64,000 nucleotides of DNA from Buddleja alternifolia. Taxonomy: Eukaryota > Streptophyta > Magnoliopsida > Lamiales > Scrophulariaceae. The translations under genes and the position numbers were made by a program. Location: positions 8,776,046 through 8,840,045 of the forward strand of contig CM033393.1 in the NCBI GenBank assembly GCA_019426215.1. The letters run 5' to 3'. Below, in pieces: positions 1 to 11,125 of the stretch. Within the stretch, counting starts at the first letter, position 1. Every line of letters begins with the position of its first letter. The notes under the pieces are model-generated. The model had not been told where the DNA came from, searched no databases, and saw nothing but the letters and a program-made list of their open reading frames with translations.

Positions 1-723
1 AAGCACAACTTAAGACAAGTCTTTGACAAATGGTACAACATCAATTGTTTGCTAAAGGGTCCAAGTGTGCATTTGGACAGACTTTTATTGAGTATTTGGG
101 CCATGTGATCAGTCAGGAAGGAGTAGGAGCTGATCCAAACAAGATTGTATGCATGAAAGAATGGCCTATTCCTAAAAACATTAAAGCATTAAGTGGGTTT
201 TTGAGACTTATTGGATATTATAGGAAGTTTATTAGACACTATGGAGTTATAGCTAAACCACTTACTGATTTGACTAAGAAAGGCCAGTTTGGATGGAATG
301 AAGATGCTGAGATAGCATTTACACAACTAAAAGAAGCAATGGTTACTGCACCAGTACTTCAGTGTCAGATTTCACTAAGACTTTTATAGTGGAGACTGAT
401 GCATGCTACCATGGACTAGGACTTCTCTCACTCAGAATAAGCATCCTATTGCCTTTCTTAGCAAATCCCTAGGTCCTAAAAGTCTTGGATTATTAGTATA
501 TGAGAAGAAGTTCTTAGCCATTCTATTGGGAGTAAATAAATGGAGGGTTTATTTACTACATGGACAATTCATATTCAGGACTGATCAGTGTAGTCTCAAG
601 TACTTATTGGAGCAAAAGATATCTACACCCCTCCAACAAAAATATATGACTAAAATCCTAGGCTTTGATTACAGAATTGAATATAAGAAAGGTTGTGAGA
701 ATAGAGTGGCAGATGCTCTATAA
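1..723 (+). pseudogene. gypsy reverse transcriptase C-terminus and RNase H
   Basis: The 30-389 segment holds the IGYYRKFI...KPLTDL stretch and the AF.QLKEAM..APVL stretch that join the thumb of gypsy reverse transcriptase to RNase H. The 403-723 segment continues in RNase H with HPIAFLSKSL, a YEKKFLAIL segment and FRTDQCSLKYLL, ending at the NRVADAL motif. A stop sits directly after VADAL, where the family normally has Ser-Arg-Arg, so TAA probably replaced TCA. The catalytic YxDD motif of reverse transcriptase would lie left of the window. The two open segments are separated by a stop/frameshift near 390. Non-functional remnant. Confidence 0.85.
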
Positions 724-942
724 AGAAGAGAAATGGAGGGCACTTGTGCTGCATTAACTGTGATTAAACCTGTATGGATTCGGGAACTGAGAGAAAGCTA
801 TGTAAATGATGAGTTGGCACAATAGAAGATTGGTGAGATTGTTGTGTGCCCTCTCAACATGTCTGAGTATGCTTATCACAATGGTATCCTCAGATTCAAA
901 CCCAAAGTCTATGTAGGAACTTCAATTGACTTAAGGATGTAA

Positions 943-1682
943 GTGGTGAAATTCTTTCATGAATCAAGTGTAGGAGGGCATAATGGATTACATGGCACAT
1001 TTATGAGAATTCATACCACTTTTTTGTGGCCTGGACTCAAGACACTTATACATCAAGTGGTATCCCAATGCCACATCTGCCAATTTTCTAATTATGAAAA
1101 CAATAGGCCTGCTGGTTTACTGCAATCATTACCTATTCCAGAAAAACTTTGGACTCATATTACCATGGACTTCATTAAGATTTTGCCTAATTCTGACTCT
1201 AAAAATACTATCTGGGTAATTGTTGATAGATATACAAAATACAGCCACATTATTGCCCTCACTCATCCTTTACTGCCTTCTCTTTGGCTCACATTTTCTT
1301 GGATTACTTTTACAAACTCCATGGATTGCCGGAATCTATTGTATCTTATAGGGACTAGTTATTCACTAGTAAGTTCCGGAGAGATCTCTTCTCATTGGTG
1401 AGGGTTACTCAAAATCTCAGTACTGCTTACCACCCCCAAACTGATGGACTATCTGAGAGGGTGAATCAGTGCTTGGAATCCTTTTTGAGGTGCATGTGTG
1501 GGAATTTTCCCAAGAATTGGTGTAAATGGTTGGATCTTGCTGAATGGTGGTACAACACATCCTTCCACTCCACACTAGACATGACTCGTTTTGAAGCCTT
1601 GTATGGCTACAAGCCTTCTCAACTTGGCTTGGGTCCCTATCTACCATCTACTGTAGTTGGAGTAGAAAAATTACTACAATAA
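943..1682 (+). pseudogene. gypsy integrase (zinc-binding and core domains), frameshifted
   Basis: Residues near the start form an HHCC zinc-binding domain (FHES..GGH.G...T, then C-H-I-C near 1075). The core follows with the WTHITMDF and VDRYTKYSH motifs of the DDE integrase. The reading frame shifts around 1395, after which the TAYHPQTDG.SERVNQCLE block carries the final catalytic Glu. The WYNTS.H and FEALYG segments close the core. Integrase would insert retrotransposon cDNA in the nucleus, but the frameshift rules out a working protein. Confidence 0.85.
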
Positions 1683-2103
1683 AAGCTCCACATTGCTCAG
1701 CATATTAAAGAACAAATCACTCAATCCCAGTATAGGATAAGATACTATGTTGATCAACAGAGGTAAGAGAGAACATTTCAGTCTGGGGATATAGTTTACC
1801 TCAAACTCAAACTATATAGGCAACTCTTCTTACATAACAGTAGAGTTTGGAAGTTATCTCCTAAATTTGATGGACCCTTTCCAGTCTTAAAATGTGTGGG
1901 GCCAGTAGCTTATAAGATGCAACTTCCCATAGATGCGAAGCTTTATCCAGTGTTCCATGTTTCACTCTTGAAGAAGAGCATTGGTTCAGCTCACAGGGTT
2001 ACCTCTACACTGCCGATCATGAATGAAGATGGTTCTACCATCTTAAAACCTTTGAAGATACTTGCTAGGAGATTGGTGAAAAGAAATAACTCGAGAGTTT
2101 CTA
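1683..2103 (+). pseudogene. gypsy integrase C-terminus with chromodomain-like tail
   Basis: After an in-frame stop at the end of the integrase core, the sequence still reads as the GDIVYLKL-type module and then PVAYKMQLP and PVFHVSLLKK (open from 1896), which are gypsy integrase C-terminal hallmarks. The tail up to about 2100 resembles the start of a chromodomain (Pro, Ile-Leu, Arg spacing) and ends abruptly at the pararetroviral junction. The last residues before the stop at 2117 are already read out of the neighbouring fragment. Confidence 0.6.
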
Positions 2104-2113
2104 ATTGTGCTTT

Positions 2114-2950
2114 TTAATCAACAAATTTCATGCCAAAAAATTCAATATTGGGCTGCCCAATTGTGCTTTTCTTTTCTGATAACATAATCCCATATGTTTG
2201 GACAAGGGCCGAAAATTGGTCCAACAGAGTTCTATGGGCGTTATGATCTTTGGAGAAAAGGAGGATATCATCGATATACATCACGGTACTGTATAGTATG
2301 GGATCATAAATATTGGTCATGACTTTCTGAAAAAGAGAAGGGGCAACTTTGAGCCAAAATGGCATAACAATCCATTGGTAAGGGGCTGTTAGAATACAGA
2401 AAGCAGTTTTGTATTGGTCTCTTCGGTCAATCCCTAATTGCCAAAATCCCGATTTAAGATCAAACTTTGAAAAGATTTTAGCTTTGGGAAGGTGCAAAAA
2501 TAAGATCTGATTTTTAGGAAGAGGAAACTTATCATCATTGAGAAAATGATTAAGTTCTTTGTAATCAATGACAAGTCTCTCTTTTCTTCTAGTCTGTTAT
2601 GCCCTTTTGCTGACATAGAATGCTGGACAGGCCCAATTGAATTTTTTTGGTTCAATGAGACCAAGGGCCAAAAGTTGGTTGTATTATTCTCTTGCAAGAG
2701 CAAGATCATCAGGGGTCATGGCTGGATGTGTTCCCTTTAAAGGATTAGAATCTTCATTCAACTTGAAGGGTAGTTGAACAAAAAACTCTTCATTTTTCCA
2801 CAAATGACTAGGGTGATAAAACTCAGCATGAGAATCTGCACAATATTGCTTGAGCTGAATAGCAATATTTTCATAATCTACAGATGTATCGAAAATGACA
2901 AACATATTCTGGATGGTGGTGAATGGTTGGAAGAATCTTTTATATTTCAC
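2114..2950 (-). pseudogene. Pararetroviral reverse transcriptase, truncated and broken
   Basis: The 2497-2114 segment carries the fingers/palm motifs FDLKSGFWQ, a MPF..K.APSLFQ block and the catalytic YIDD (minus strand, about 2278-2267), followed by ILLFSKD. The upstream 2950-2684 segment ends in a THPAMTPDDLALA stretch, the conserved lead-in between protease and reverse transcriptase in plant pararetroviruses. The two are in different frames with a degraded middle (2709-2434). The domain stops immediately before RNase H at the gypsy junction. In a live virus this enzyme copies pregenomic RNA into DNA; this copy cannot. Confidence 0.8.
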
Positions 2951-3235
2951 ACTGCTTAGAAGAATTTGTAATATCTGGGCTTTATGGTAAGTATCAAAGC
3001 CAATGATGAAATCTTTGCCATGAAGTTTACTACTAATTGCTTCTATCCAAACAACACAGTCTGAAAAGAATCTAATGCCAATGGGCTTCTTGGTGATAAG
3101 TGAAGTGGAAAACTGTTGTCCATCAGCTGCTTGAAAATACTTGTAATAGGTTTTTCATGCTTCTTTTGGTAAAATCTCTGGTTTGAGCACTGTCCTCATT
3201 GCTCCTGTATCCATGAATCCTATTGCTTTGATTGG
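2951..3235 (-). pseudogene. Pararetroviral aspartic protease remnant
   Basis: A DTGA active-site motif is readable on the minus strand at about 3211-3200, preceded by a short hydrophobic strand (AIGFM) and followed, after a stop near 3155, by a segment with the hydrophobic pattern of a retropepsin fold leading into the reverse-transcriptase lead-in at 2950. This domain cleaves the polyprotein in live relatives. Position and motif fit a caulimovirid protease; the stop means it is not functional. Confidence 0.6.
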
Positions 3236-3562
3236 TCCGTTGTATGCTGATTGGAGTATCTGGACCTCAACATGTGGAGATGACATACTTCTTTCAATAG
3301 AGACGACTTGTAGCATATAAACTGGAAGAAAGGATTCAGATTCTTTATGGTTAGGGATTTGTTCATCACTTGCATCATCATCAGAGGAATCATCATGGAT
3401 GGCAAAAATTGTTTCCCCTATTTGTTCCTCGTGTTCAGAGTAGATGGATTCAATATCTGCATCTTATAGGAGGAGTTTGTCATTTGTAAAATTTGAGCAA
3501 CCATTCTTGTAGACTTTTATTTCTTATCAAGGCAATGACAAAGGCAGCATCGATCCGTTTCT

Positions 3563-4498
3563 TTACGCCTGGTGGATTTTACCCTTAAAAAGCAAAGTGC
3601 CTAAAAGAGAAGCAATCATGCTTTGAAGCTCTGGTTGTAATTCTTGGTGAAGAGAAGCTAAGTAAACATGCTTAAGATTAGGATCATTGTACCCATTGAG
3701 CATGTAAAACTTCTCGAACATTCTCTTATGGTGGTATTCCAAATCTTTTCTATTCAAGGAACATCATTTCATGGAGAAGTATTCTTGATTGGACATCTTA
3801 TTGATAAGATTTACATTTCCAATGAATTCTTGATGTATCTCTTCAAGTACATCAGAAGGATGAGTAACTTGATAAAATTGCATTTGCTTATATTCTCCAA
3901 GACTTTGAAACCATTCTCTAAGAGTGCCTATGAATCTAGAGGCAAACTCTTTAAGAACTGCAGAAAGGACAGTATTTTCCTTCGCAAGTTGAACATCAAT
4001 CCATGCTGCAAATGTTTGCAGTTTTTCTATTTGTTTGGGAATAGGAACATCATCGAGAGTAAACCATGGGCCATTAGGTGGCTTTTGTGAAGAATGCTCC
4101 GTTGGTTGACTAGATGCTTCAGTGGTTCCTGAATCACAATTGAGTTCTTCATCAGAATCTTCCACAACTTGATCTTCATTATGTCTGCTAGATTCTCCAG
4201 AAGCAACCATAAGGATAGACGAGATATTTGATATTTGTGCTTCAAATTTGTCAAGTGTCTGAGAGTTTTTTAATATTTGGGACTTTGGAGAATAGGGTTC
4301 ATCAAGTAACTCGTCTTTTGTAACAATTTTGATGGGATTTGCAGAGGTCATCATAAAGGATTCACCATGTTGTGGTTCTTCTGAAGGAAAAGGTTTTTGA
4401 GGTGCCTTTTGTTTTTCTTCTGCAGTTAATCTTTTCTTTTGTGGTTTACTTTGAACTTTTTTAGGGCTGGAAGAGATTATAGGAGCACTAAAGGCCAT
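3563..4498 (-). pseudogene. Pararetroviral coat-protein-like region
   Basis: The 4498-3764 segment (244 codons) begins with a Lys/Pro/Ser-rich region, then an acidic stretch (DSDEE), then a globular segment starting GPWFTLDDVP with Trp-rich helices. The 3757-3563 segment continues in another frame with a motif that includes NGYNDPNLK and YLASL, typical of the core of plant pararetrovirus coat proteins. A CCHC zinc finger would be expected just beyond 3563, but I could not find an intact one. Structural role in live relatives; here frameshifted at about 3760. Confidence 0.65.
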
Positions 4499-4714
4499 GA
4501 AAAAGTGTTTAGAATAATCAAAAGGAGATGATGATGTTTTTGGTGAAAGGGGTTGAGCTGAGAAAGAAGAGAATAGTGGGGCAGGTTTGGCTTGTTTTCT
4601 ATCTTTCTCAATCTGGGCAAGTTCATTCTTTAGACTTCGGATCTCCTCTTCTTTTTGTAAAAATTCTTGGCCAAAATTCTTTTGGTCAATAAGGAATCTA
4701 AGATCCTTATCAAG

Positions 4715-5398
4715 TCATTGGATTCTTGCGATAAGATTATCATAGAAGCTTTGGAGTTTGCTTTCAAGGCTCTCAACCCTATGCTCAGTGGATTCTAATT
4801 TGGAAAGGACTCTGTTCATCTTGGTGTCCAAAGTAGTATGAGATCTATTCTGAGATCTAGCATTTGTGGTCTGCCAATTTAGCACTTCTTTAGCCTGAGT
4901 GAGGGGCTTCTTATAACCTTGTGGGTCAACAGTGGTAGCCTGCACATAAGGGTTGGAAGATGCTTTCTGGCTGGAATCCTCCTGTTTTTCCAAGGATGGA
5001 AAGTCTGAATCATATGCATGGCTGGATGACACAGTACGACGCAGTGGAGTCAACTTCTTTCCTGCAAATAGGGGCTTCCTTCAAATATTCAAAGTTGCAT
5101 CTTCTTGCAGCTGCAGGAATTGCTTTTGGTTGATCCAGATCTGGATCTGGAGAGCTGTAATCATCATAGTGGCAAGAAGTTAAGATGATGGTAGAGTCTT
5201 CTTCTTATTTCTTCCCCGTCTTTTGGAAGAGTAATCGTCATCTTCTTCCTCATCATCACTTTTGTCTGCACAGGGGCATCTTGGGTCACACATGGATGAA
5301 TCTACATCCCATATGAAATGTCCATCAATCTTATCCGTGTATGAATAAGATCCATCAACATAAAAGCTATTGATATTTAGAAGAATTGATATTGGCAC
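4715..5398 (-). pseudogene. Pararetroviral linker: coiled coil and acidic/basic segment
   Basis: The 5053-4715 segment reads as a Ser-rich head followed by a heptad-like helix (repeated Leu/Glu/Arg spacing from about residue 70 to the end), which looks like a coiled coil. The 5398-5180 segment has a CxPxCPC cluster followed by an acidic run and a Lys/Arg-rich tail. Both lie where the region between movement and coat protein would be. I assign them to the pararetrovirus by position; the sequences alone are not diagnostic. Confidence 0.4.
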
Positions 5399-6409
5399 TA
5401 CACATTACGATAAATGCATTTCATTCTAAATGTTTTATCAGGTAATTGCCAAAATTGCCCATGGATTGAGAAAAAATATTATTGTATTATCTTATGATAA
5501 ATGATGTAGAGCGGAAATATTTATTGTTCTATTTATAATTGAGAGATTTTATCTTTTCTTTCAAATTTTTTTTGATACATTAAACATTTATTTAAGTCCT
5601 TTTATTTCCATCTCTAGTGTCTTAAATATATGTCTGATGTTAGGCTAATTATCTATTTGAAAAATATAAGTTTCTGTTGAATTTTTCTAAAATAGAATAA
5701 GATACTAAAAAAATACTCAATACTAAAATTGACTCATAACTCCCCCCATCCCCCCCCCCCCCCCCCCCCCCCGGACAAGTTACTATTTGAGTGTCCACTA
5801 TAATTAAAAGGTTTATTAATTTGATGAAAATACAATAAAAAAATTTCATTAATTCATGGGCAATATCGTTAATAGTTTAAGATACAAGTTAAATTTGAGT
5901 GTCTCTATCATTTTTTAAAGTATCAAATCAACTCTCATAATATATCCACCAACTACATCATTTTTGAAATAGAAAACTTGCTTTAGAAATCAGTTCAGAT
6001 CTTTGTTCACATAATTAAAGATAAAACACCATTTTCAAATTTGGGATTTGATATGGTAACTGCACTCACATTTGGGACCAAATTTCATTTCTGAAAATAT
6101 TATAGCGTCATAACTACGTTGAGATAATTTTAATAGTGAAATTAGTTCTCGGTTTTCTTAATTGAATAACAAATCATAGAATTAACATAAACCCGTTATG
6201 GAATAATTATTGAATATACAAGTCCGACAAAAAGGAGGAATGCAGCCAGAATTTACCCTCAGTCTCCATAATAAATGAACTTGAGTAAAATCATCTCAAT
6301 ATATTCGAGTCACCCAAGAGTCAACATGCAACGTGTGTCACATGTTGTTCAATCAACAATTTTAGAATAATGTATTTAGATAATAAAAATTACTGATCTA
6401 TCTCTTATC
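5399..6409. other. AT-rich non-coding DNA with a 23-base C run
   Basis: I see no gene here. The only striking element is a homopolymer of 23 C residues at 5750-5772, preceded by a C6 run. The rest is AT-rich with no recognisable transposon ends. Confidence 0.6.
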
Positions 6410-6600
6410 GGGGGCCCCGAGTGGATCTTCTATCCCACAATGGTGTACCACAATGGTGTCACATCATTGTGGGATTGACAAGTGGCCAATTAAAAAAACT
6501 ACTAATAATAATTCAAATTAAAAGGACACTTGTCAATCCCATAATGATGTGACGTCATTGTGGTACACCATTGTAGGATAAAAATCTGTTCCGGGGCCTC
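6410..6600. repeat. Small fold-back element (MITE-like)
   Basis: Two arms of about 76 bp, 6410-6485 and 6525-6600, are inverted copies of each other with a handful of mismatches, separated by a ~40-bp AT-rich loop. The arms carry an internal near-repeat (CACAATGGTGT and CACAATG-type words) and end in GGGGCCCC-like sequence. It has no coding capacity. I could not fix a target duplication, so the superfamily is unknown. Confidence 0.6.
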
Positions 6601-6978
6601 AAACCCCACGGAACATGAAATAAATAATTGATCCCCATTTAGTAGTTATATGCAAATAAAATATCTTATTTTGAACATAGAGGGCCCCGGGAAATGTTGA
6701 TGAGTAAAACTTTTAAAAGTGTAAAAGGCCGGCAAAAGGGCAAGCTGGCCTTTTATAGGCCTGAGCCCATTAAGGCCGGCCTGCTAAAGGCCTGGACCTT
6801 TTAAAAGCCTGGTCCATACTAGGATAAGGTCGGGCCGGCCTGGCCTGTGAGAGGGCCAAGATTCTTCGGCCCGTGGCCGAAAAGCCCAGTCCTCTAAATT
6901 TTTTTCTTAATATAGAATATTATTATATAATAATATAATAATAACTAAATATAAAATAAAATAAAAAAATTAAACATT

Positions 6979-7110
6979 ATGGACGTTGCACACTTATGCA
7001 ACGGTCGGCAACTACTGACCGTTGTATGTGGTGCAACGTTCGGAAATCAACAATTTGCAATTGCTGACCGTCGCATAAGTGTGCAACGGTCGGAATTTCT
7101 TCAACCGTTG
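6979..7110. repeat. Imperfect hairpin inside the hAT 5' region
   Basis: The stretch around 6985-7010 (TTGCACACTTATGCAACGGTC) is repeated in inverse orientation near 7065-7095, with CGGTCGG/GACCGT words repeated between. It can fold into a hairpin. It could be a subterminal transposase-binding array or an independent small insertion. Confidence 0.4.
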
Positions 7111-7414
7111 TATCCCCTATTTAAATTTTTTTTCTTTTTAAATTATTTGATTTTTTATTACCTATAAATACATGATAATTTGATCACTTTGTCCACACCA
7201 AACTCTTTCAATCTCTTACAATTGTCTCAATATTATCAAGCTCTATTTATACACTTCATTATATTTATATCAATTATATGATACATTATATTTAGTTCAA
7301 CATATTACAATTCCTTCAAATATATTAAAAATACTCTTTATATTATTTAGACTATAATTTTATTTGAGAATTTGAAGTTGGAAACAAGTGGTTATTTCTA
7401 TGATTAGTCGAGGC

Positions 7415-7520
7415 ATAATCCATCTTCCCAAATTGAAGTTGTAGAGCTCTCGGTTTTGCTACATTTGGCAGAGGACAAGTCCATCTTCCCAAATTGAAGT
7501 TGTAGAGCTCTCGATTTTGT
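7415..7520 (+). repeat. Short direct repeat (about 33 bp, two copies)
   Basis: A 33-bp block beginning CCATCTTCCCAAATTGAAG occurs at about 7421 and again about 60 bp later at 7480, almost identical. It lies in the non-coding leader of the hAT element. Confidence 0.6.
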
Positions 7521-7669
7521 GACGTTAAATCAAAGCGTAATTTCGGCGTTTGGTAACATTTACTCATTCCCAAATTTTAAACTTGTTAATTATGTGTGAA
7601 TTTATTGTTAATTGTGTGTTAATATCTATTTGTGTCATTTTTTTTCTACGATTATTTTATCCATAAAAA

Positions 7670-10210
7670 ATGAGTCCTCCTAGTTCAAGTAGCTCTTGTG
7701 GTCGTAGGGGTAAATATGTAATGGCAACCGAAACACATTATTTTTCAAGACCCGAAGACACTCCAAAATGTTTTCAGACCCCGCCGCCATTTAATGATCC
7801 CGAAATTGTAAAAATTTTCAAAATGTCCCCCAGACACACAATGCTTCACCGTCGAGTGTGAAAAAATAAGGGGAAAAACTAGTGATCTTTGGGCTTTTAT
7901 GAAAGATATGATGATGAATATTTCGAATGTTGGTGCCCCTGTCGACTTTTTAAACACACGGCTCAATCGGAGGGGGGAGGGGTATCCACTATAAGAAGAC
8001 ATTGAAATGCACACCACCCGGAATTGATTAACATACTATTAGGGAGGAAGGGAAACTCGGAAGTATACTTAAGTTCACCCCATACCATTAACACTTTTGT
8101 TTACGATGAAGAAATTATGAGAAGAGGACTTGTTCAGTTAGTCATTTAATCCGAACTCCTCTTCTCATTTGCGAAAAATATTGTGGTTGAAAGATTTATA
8201 CAACAATGTATTCGTCCTCAATTTAAACGTGTATCACGAAACACATATTTTAAATATGCTAATAATTTATTTCATGAACAAGTTAGATTTTTAAAGGTGA
8301 TCCTTTGTGACTTACCCTCAAGAGTTGCTCTAACTTTGGACATGTGGTGGGGTAGAGGGGTGAGTCATTATGTTTGTGTAACTGCACATTGGATTAATGA
8401 CGATTTTTTTCTACAAAAATGAATAATTGATTTTGCATAACTTGAAAATCCTCATTCGGGATACATGATTGCATAGTCAATATATAAATGTTGTAATTAT
8501 TGGGACATTTCGTGAAAAAATATGACAATTTCTTTAGATAATGCAACTAATAATACTAATGCTATATCTCATCTAAAAGGTATGTAAATCCCGTCTTAAG
8601 TGGTGCATTTTTTTATATTAGATGTATTTGTCATATTATGCATCTTTGTGTTAAAGATGGTTTGTCTAAGATAAAGACACATATAGAAAAAAATTAGAGT
8701 TTGCCTAACTCATATTTCCACGTCAAAGAAGAACACAACAATTCAATAAAATGTGTAGTGATTCTCGTTTAAAAGAAAAAAATATTTATCTTGATATGCA
8801 TGTTAGATGGAATTCAATCTATAAAATTGAGCGATGCACATCTGTATTCTATGATTAACTAATTTATGTAATAATAACATGATGAATGAGAGTGGCAAAC
8901 CAAATATATTAGAAGAAGATTGAGATTTTATTTATCTAATTGCTCAGTTATTAGAAGTATTTCGTAATGCTACAAAATTATTAATCCGGTTGTTATTATC
9001 CTACTTCGAACATCGTAGTTGGTCATATGATGCACATTGCTAAAATGTTTAAAAAACATAGATATGATGATAATGTTGCATCTATTATACATAGCATGGA
9101 ATCAAAGTGGCTTAAATATTACATTACTGTCCCTAACATAGCTCTTCTAGGAACAGTATTAGATCTCAATTGCAATGTACACTATTTTTAATTCAACAAT
9201 ATTTTGAATGTTTCGACTACTTATATGTAGATATAGATTTTGAACACAAAAATGTCAGAGTTTGTTCACATCATTAGTAGAATGGTATACCACGAATGAC
9301 ATTAACCAATATGAAAAAAAAATATTTATCTTGATATGCATGTTAGATGGAATTCAACCTATAAAATTGTGCGATGCACATCCGTATTCTATGATTAACT
9401 AATTTATGTAATAATAACATGATGGATGAGAGTGGCAAACCAAATATATTAGAAGAAGATTGGGATGTTATTTATCTAATTGCTCAGTTATTAGAAGTAT
9501 TTCGTAATGCTACAAAAATATTATCCGGTTGTTATTATCCTACTTCGAACATCGTATTTGGTCATATGATGCACATTGCTAAAATGTTTAAAAAGCATAG
9601 ATATGATGATAATGTTGCATCTATTATACATAACATGGAATCGAAGTGGCTTAAATATTACACTACTGTCCCTAACATAGCTCTTCTAGGAACAATATTA
9701 GATCTCAATTGCAATGTACACTATTTTTAATTCAACAATATTTTGAATGTTTCGACTATTTACATGTAGATATAGATTCTGAACACAAAAATGTCAAGAG
9801 TTTGTTTACATCATTAGTAGAATGGTATACCACGAATAACATTAACCAATATGAAAATAATCCTAGTTCAACGAGTTCTAGTAAAAGAGCAAAATCTATA
9901 TATACAAGTCTCTTGAGTTCAATGAAAAAAATAACAAGCACACCAAGTAGGCCGAGTAATGAAGTAGGTAAATATAACACTGAAGACGTTGATGAAGAAT
10001 AATTTGATATATTACGGTGGTGGAAAAGTTCACAAAAAAGGTTTTCTATCTTGCTTATCATTACCCGTGATATACTAACGTGTTAAATGTCTATAGTTGC
10101 TTCGGAAAGTTATTTTAGTGCAGGTGAGAGGGTAATAACGAACAAAAATTCAAGAATGACGAAAGAAATGGTGCGAGTATAGGATTGGCCAGATTATGCA
10201 TGAAGACAAC
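7670..10210 (+). pseudogene. hAT transposase pseudogene
   Basis: Fragments in plus-strand order: a Ser-rich N-terminal segment (7670-7861) in which I do not see a clear BED zinc finger; a segment at 8183-8422 with LTLDMWWGRGVSHYVCVTAHWI, which matches the hAT catalytic region around the first acidic residue (D in LDMW); a middle helical part (9419-9730) with HMMHIAKMFKKH; a linker at 9800-10000; and the dimerisation domain at about 10085-10190, where SIVASESYFSAGERVI is readable. Stops and frameshifts occur throughout and the middle is duplicated. The family cuts and pastes DNA as a dimer; this copy cannot make a full protein. Confidence 0.8.
8775..9855 (+). repeat. 540-bp tandem duplication inside the hAT transposase
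   Basis: Bases from about 8775 to 9314 are repeated at 9315-9855 with an offset of exactly 540 bp along most of the length. The copies differ by scattered substitutions and small indels (one near 8985/9525, one near 9255/9795). The duplicated part covers the middle of the transposase up to the linker. The second copy has fewer stops and gives the longer open segments. Confidence 0.85.
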
Positions 10211-11097
10211 AAGAGATTCGACGAGATGGTGCGAAATTTATACCGCCAATATTCCTGAATGATAAATCAAGCGACGATCAAGGCATCGGGGAAGGCAACA
10301 ATGAAGATGACGATACAGAAGATGAAGACGAGACACAAGAGACCAATATACAAAACTAGTATGGCTTAAATGCAGCAAACCAACATAAAGGTTCTAATAT
10401 CAGTGTATTTCCAACGACAAATATTGGGGACGATTTTATAGAGTCTATGAACAATAAAAATTAATAATATTCCTAGCATGAATGTATTCATGTAATTAGT
10501 GGCAACTGTATTGACTACGTTTTAAGTTTACTTATCCATTTCAATAAAACCAAAGTATTTAACACCTTTAAACATATATTGTTAGTTGTCACTAATTTTT
10601 TTAACCAACTAAGTTTTTTAATATTGAATCTATTATCCCCCATTTTATAGTATTGTGTAAAAATATTACTTTAACAACACCAAAATAATAAACTAACAAG
10701 TAATAACTAAATTGAGAAATTAATTACAGTGATACATTGTGAACTAACAAGTATTAAATAAATAAATAATTAACAAAAGTAAATAAATAAATAAAACAAA
10801 CAAAAAAGCCTTAAAAAAAGCCTTCAAGGTTGGCCTTGATAGGCCTTAAACAAAGCCTATTAAGGCCAATCTTGAAAGGCCATTTTGGCTCATCATTTGA
10901 AGAGCCAAAATGGCCTTAACCTGTTAGCTAAAAGGGCCGAGTTGGCCCCTTTAGCATTAAGGCCAAATTACACCCTTAAGTAAAAGGTTGGAAACTGATG
11001 TATCATATTTTAGGAATGGCGCCTGGATGATCAAAATGGCAACATAACTGCAAAGTCTATTTTTTTGATACTGCATACAAGCAGACCTGAAATGTCA

Positions 11098-11125
11098 TAT
11101 ATATATATATATATATATATATTTC
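11098..11125. repeat. TA microsatellite
   Basis: A run of TA dinucleotides (about 12 units) just left of the fold-back MULE. Simple repeat only. Confidence 0.8.

Larger units (their letters stand above)
1..2103 (+). mobile_element. Ty3/gypsy retrotransposon remnant (3' half of pol)
   Basis: The window opens inside a gypsy-type pol read on the plus strand. In order I see the end of reverse transcriptase, RNase H, the integrase zinc-binding and core domains, and a C-terminal part with the PVFHVSLLKK motif typical of gypsy integrases followed by a short chromodomain-like tail. No LTR is visible on either side: the left end is cut by the window and the right end stops at the junction with a pararetrovirus fragment at about 2103. 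Several stops and at least one frameshift (near 1395) make it a dead copy. The chromodomain-like tail suggests a chromovirus lineage, but it is too short to assign a clade. Confidence 0.85.
2104..5398 (-). mobile_element. Endogenous pararetrovirus (Caulimoviridae-type) fragment, decayed
   Basis: On the minus strand, read from 5398 down to 2114, the order is: acidic/basic linker, coiled-coil region, coat-protein-like region, aspartic protease and reverse transcriptase. That is the order of a caulimovirid polyprotein, not of gypsy or copia, and there is no integrase or LTR. The movement-protein end (expected above 5398) and RNase H (expected below 2114) are missing. Many stops and frameshifts break it up, so it is a fossil with no coding potential. 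The genus cannot be fixed; the fused layout is like that of Florendovirus/Petuvirus-type plant genome copies. Confidence 0.75.
6711..10978 (+). mobile_element. hAT-superfamily DNA transposon, non-functional
   Basis: The interior encodes hAT transposase fragments on the plus strand, including the C-terminal dimerisation domain. The ends are rich in AAGGCC/GGCCTT words (6725-6900 and 10805-10970), and the tips pair imperfectly as inverted repeats (AAAGTGTAAAAGGCC at left, AAGGGTGTAATTTGGCC at right read on the minus strand). A nearly matching 8-bp flank (AGTAAAAC at 6703-6710, AGTAAAAG at 10979-10986) fits the 8-bp target duplication of hAT. The boundaries are therefore probable, not certain. 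Confidence 0.65.

Noticed and set aside
2104..5398. The pararetrovirus as a potentially infectious integrated virus
   Set aside because: Both ends of the polyprotein are missing and every domain block is separated by stops or frameshifts.
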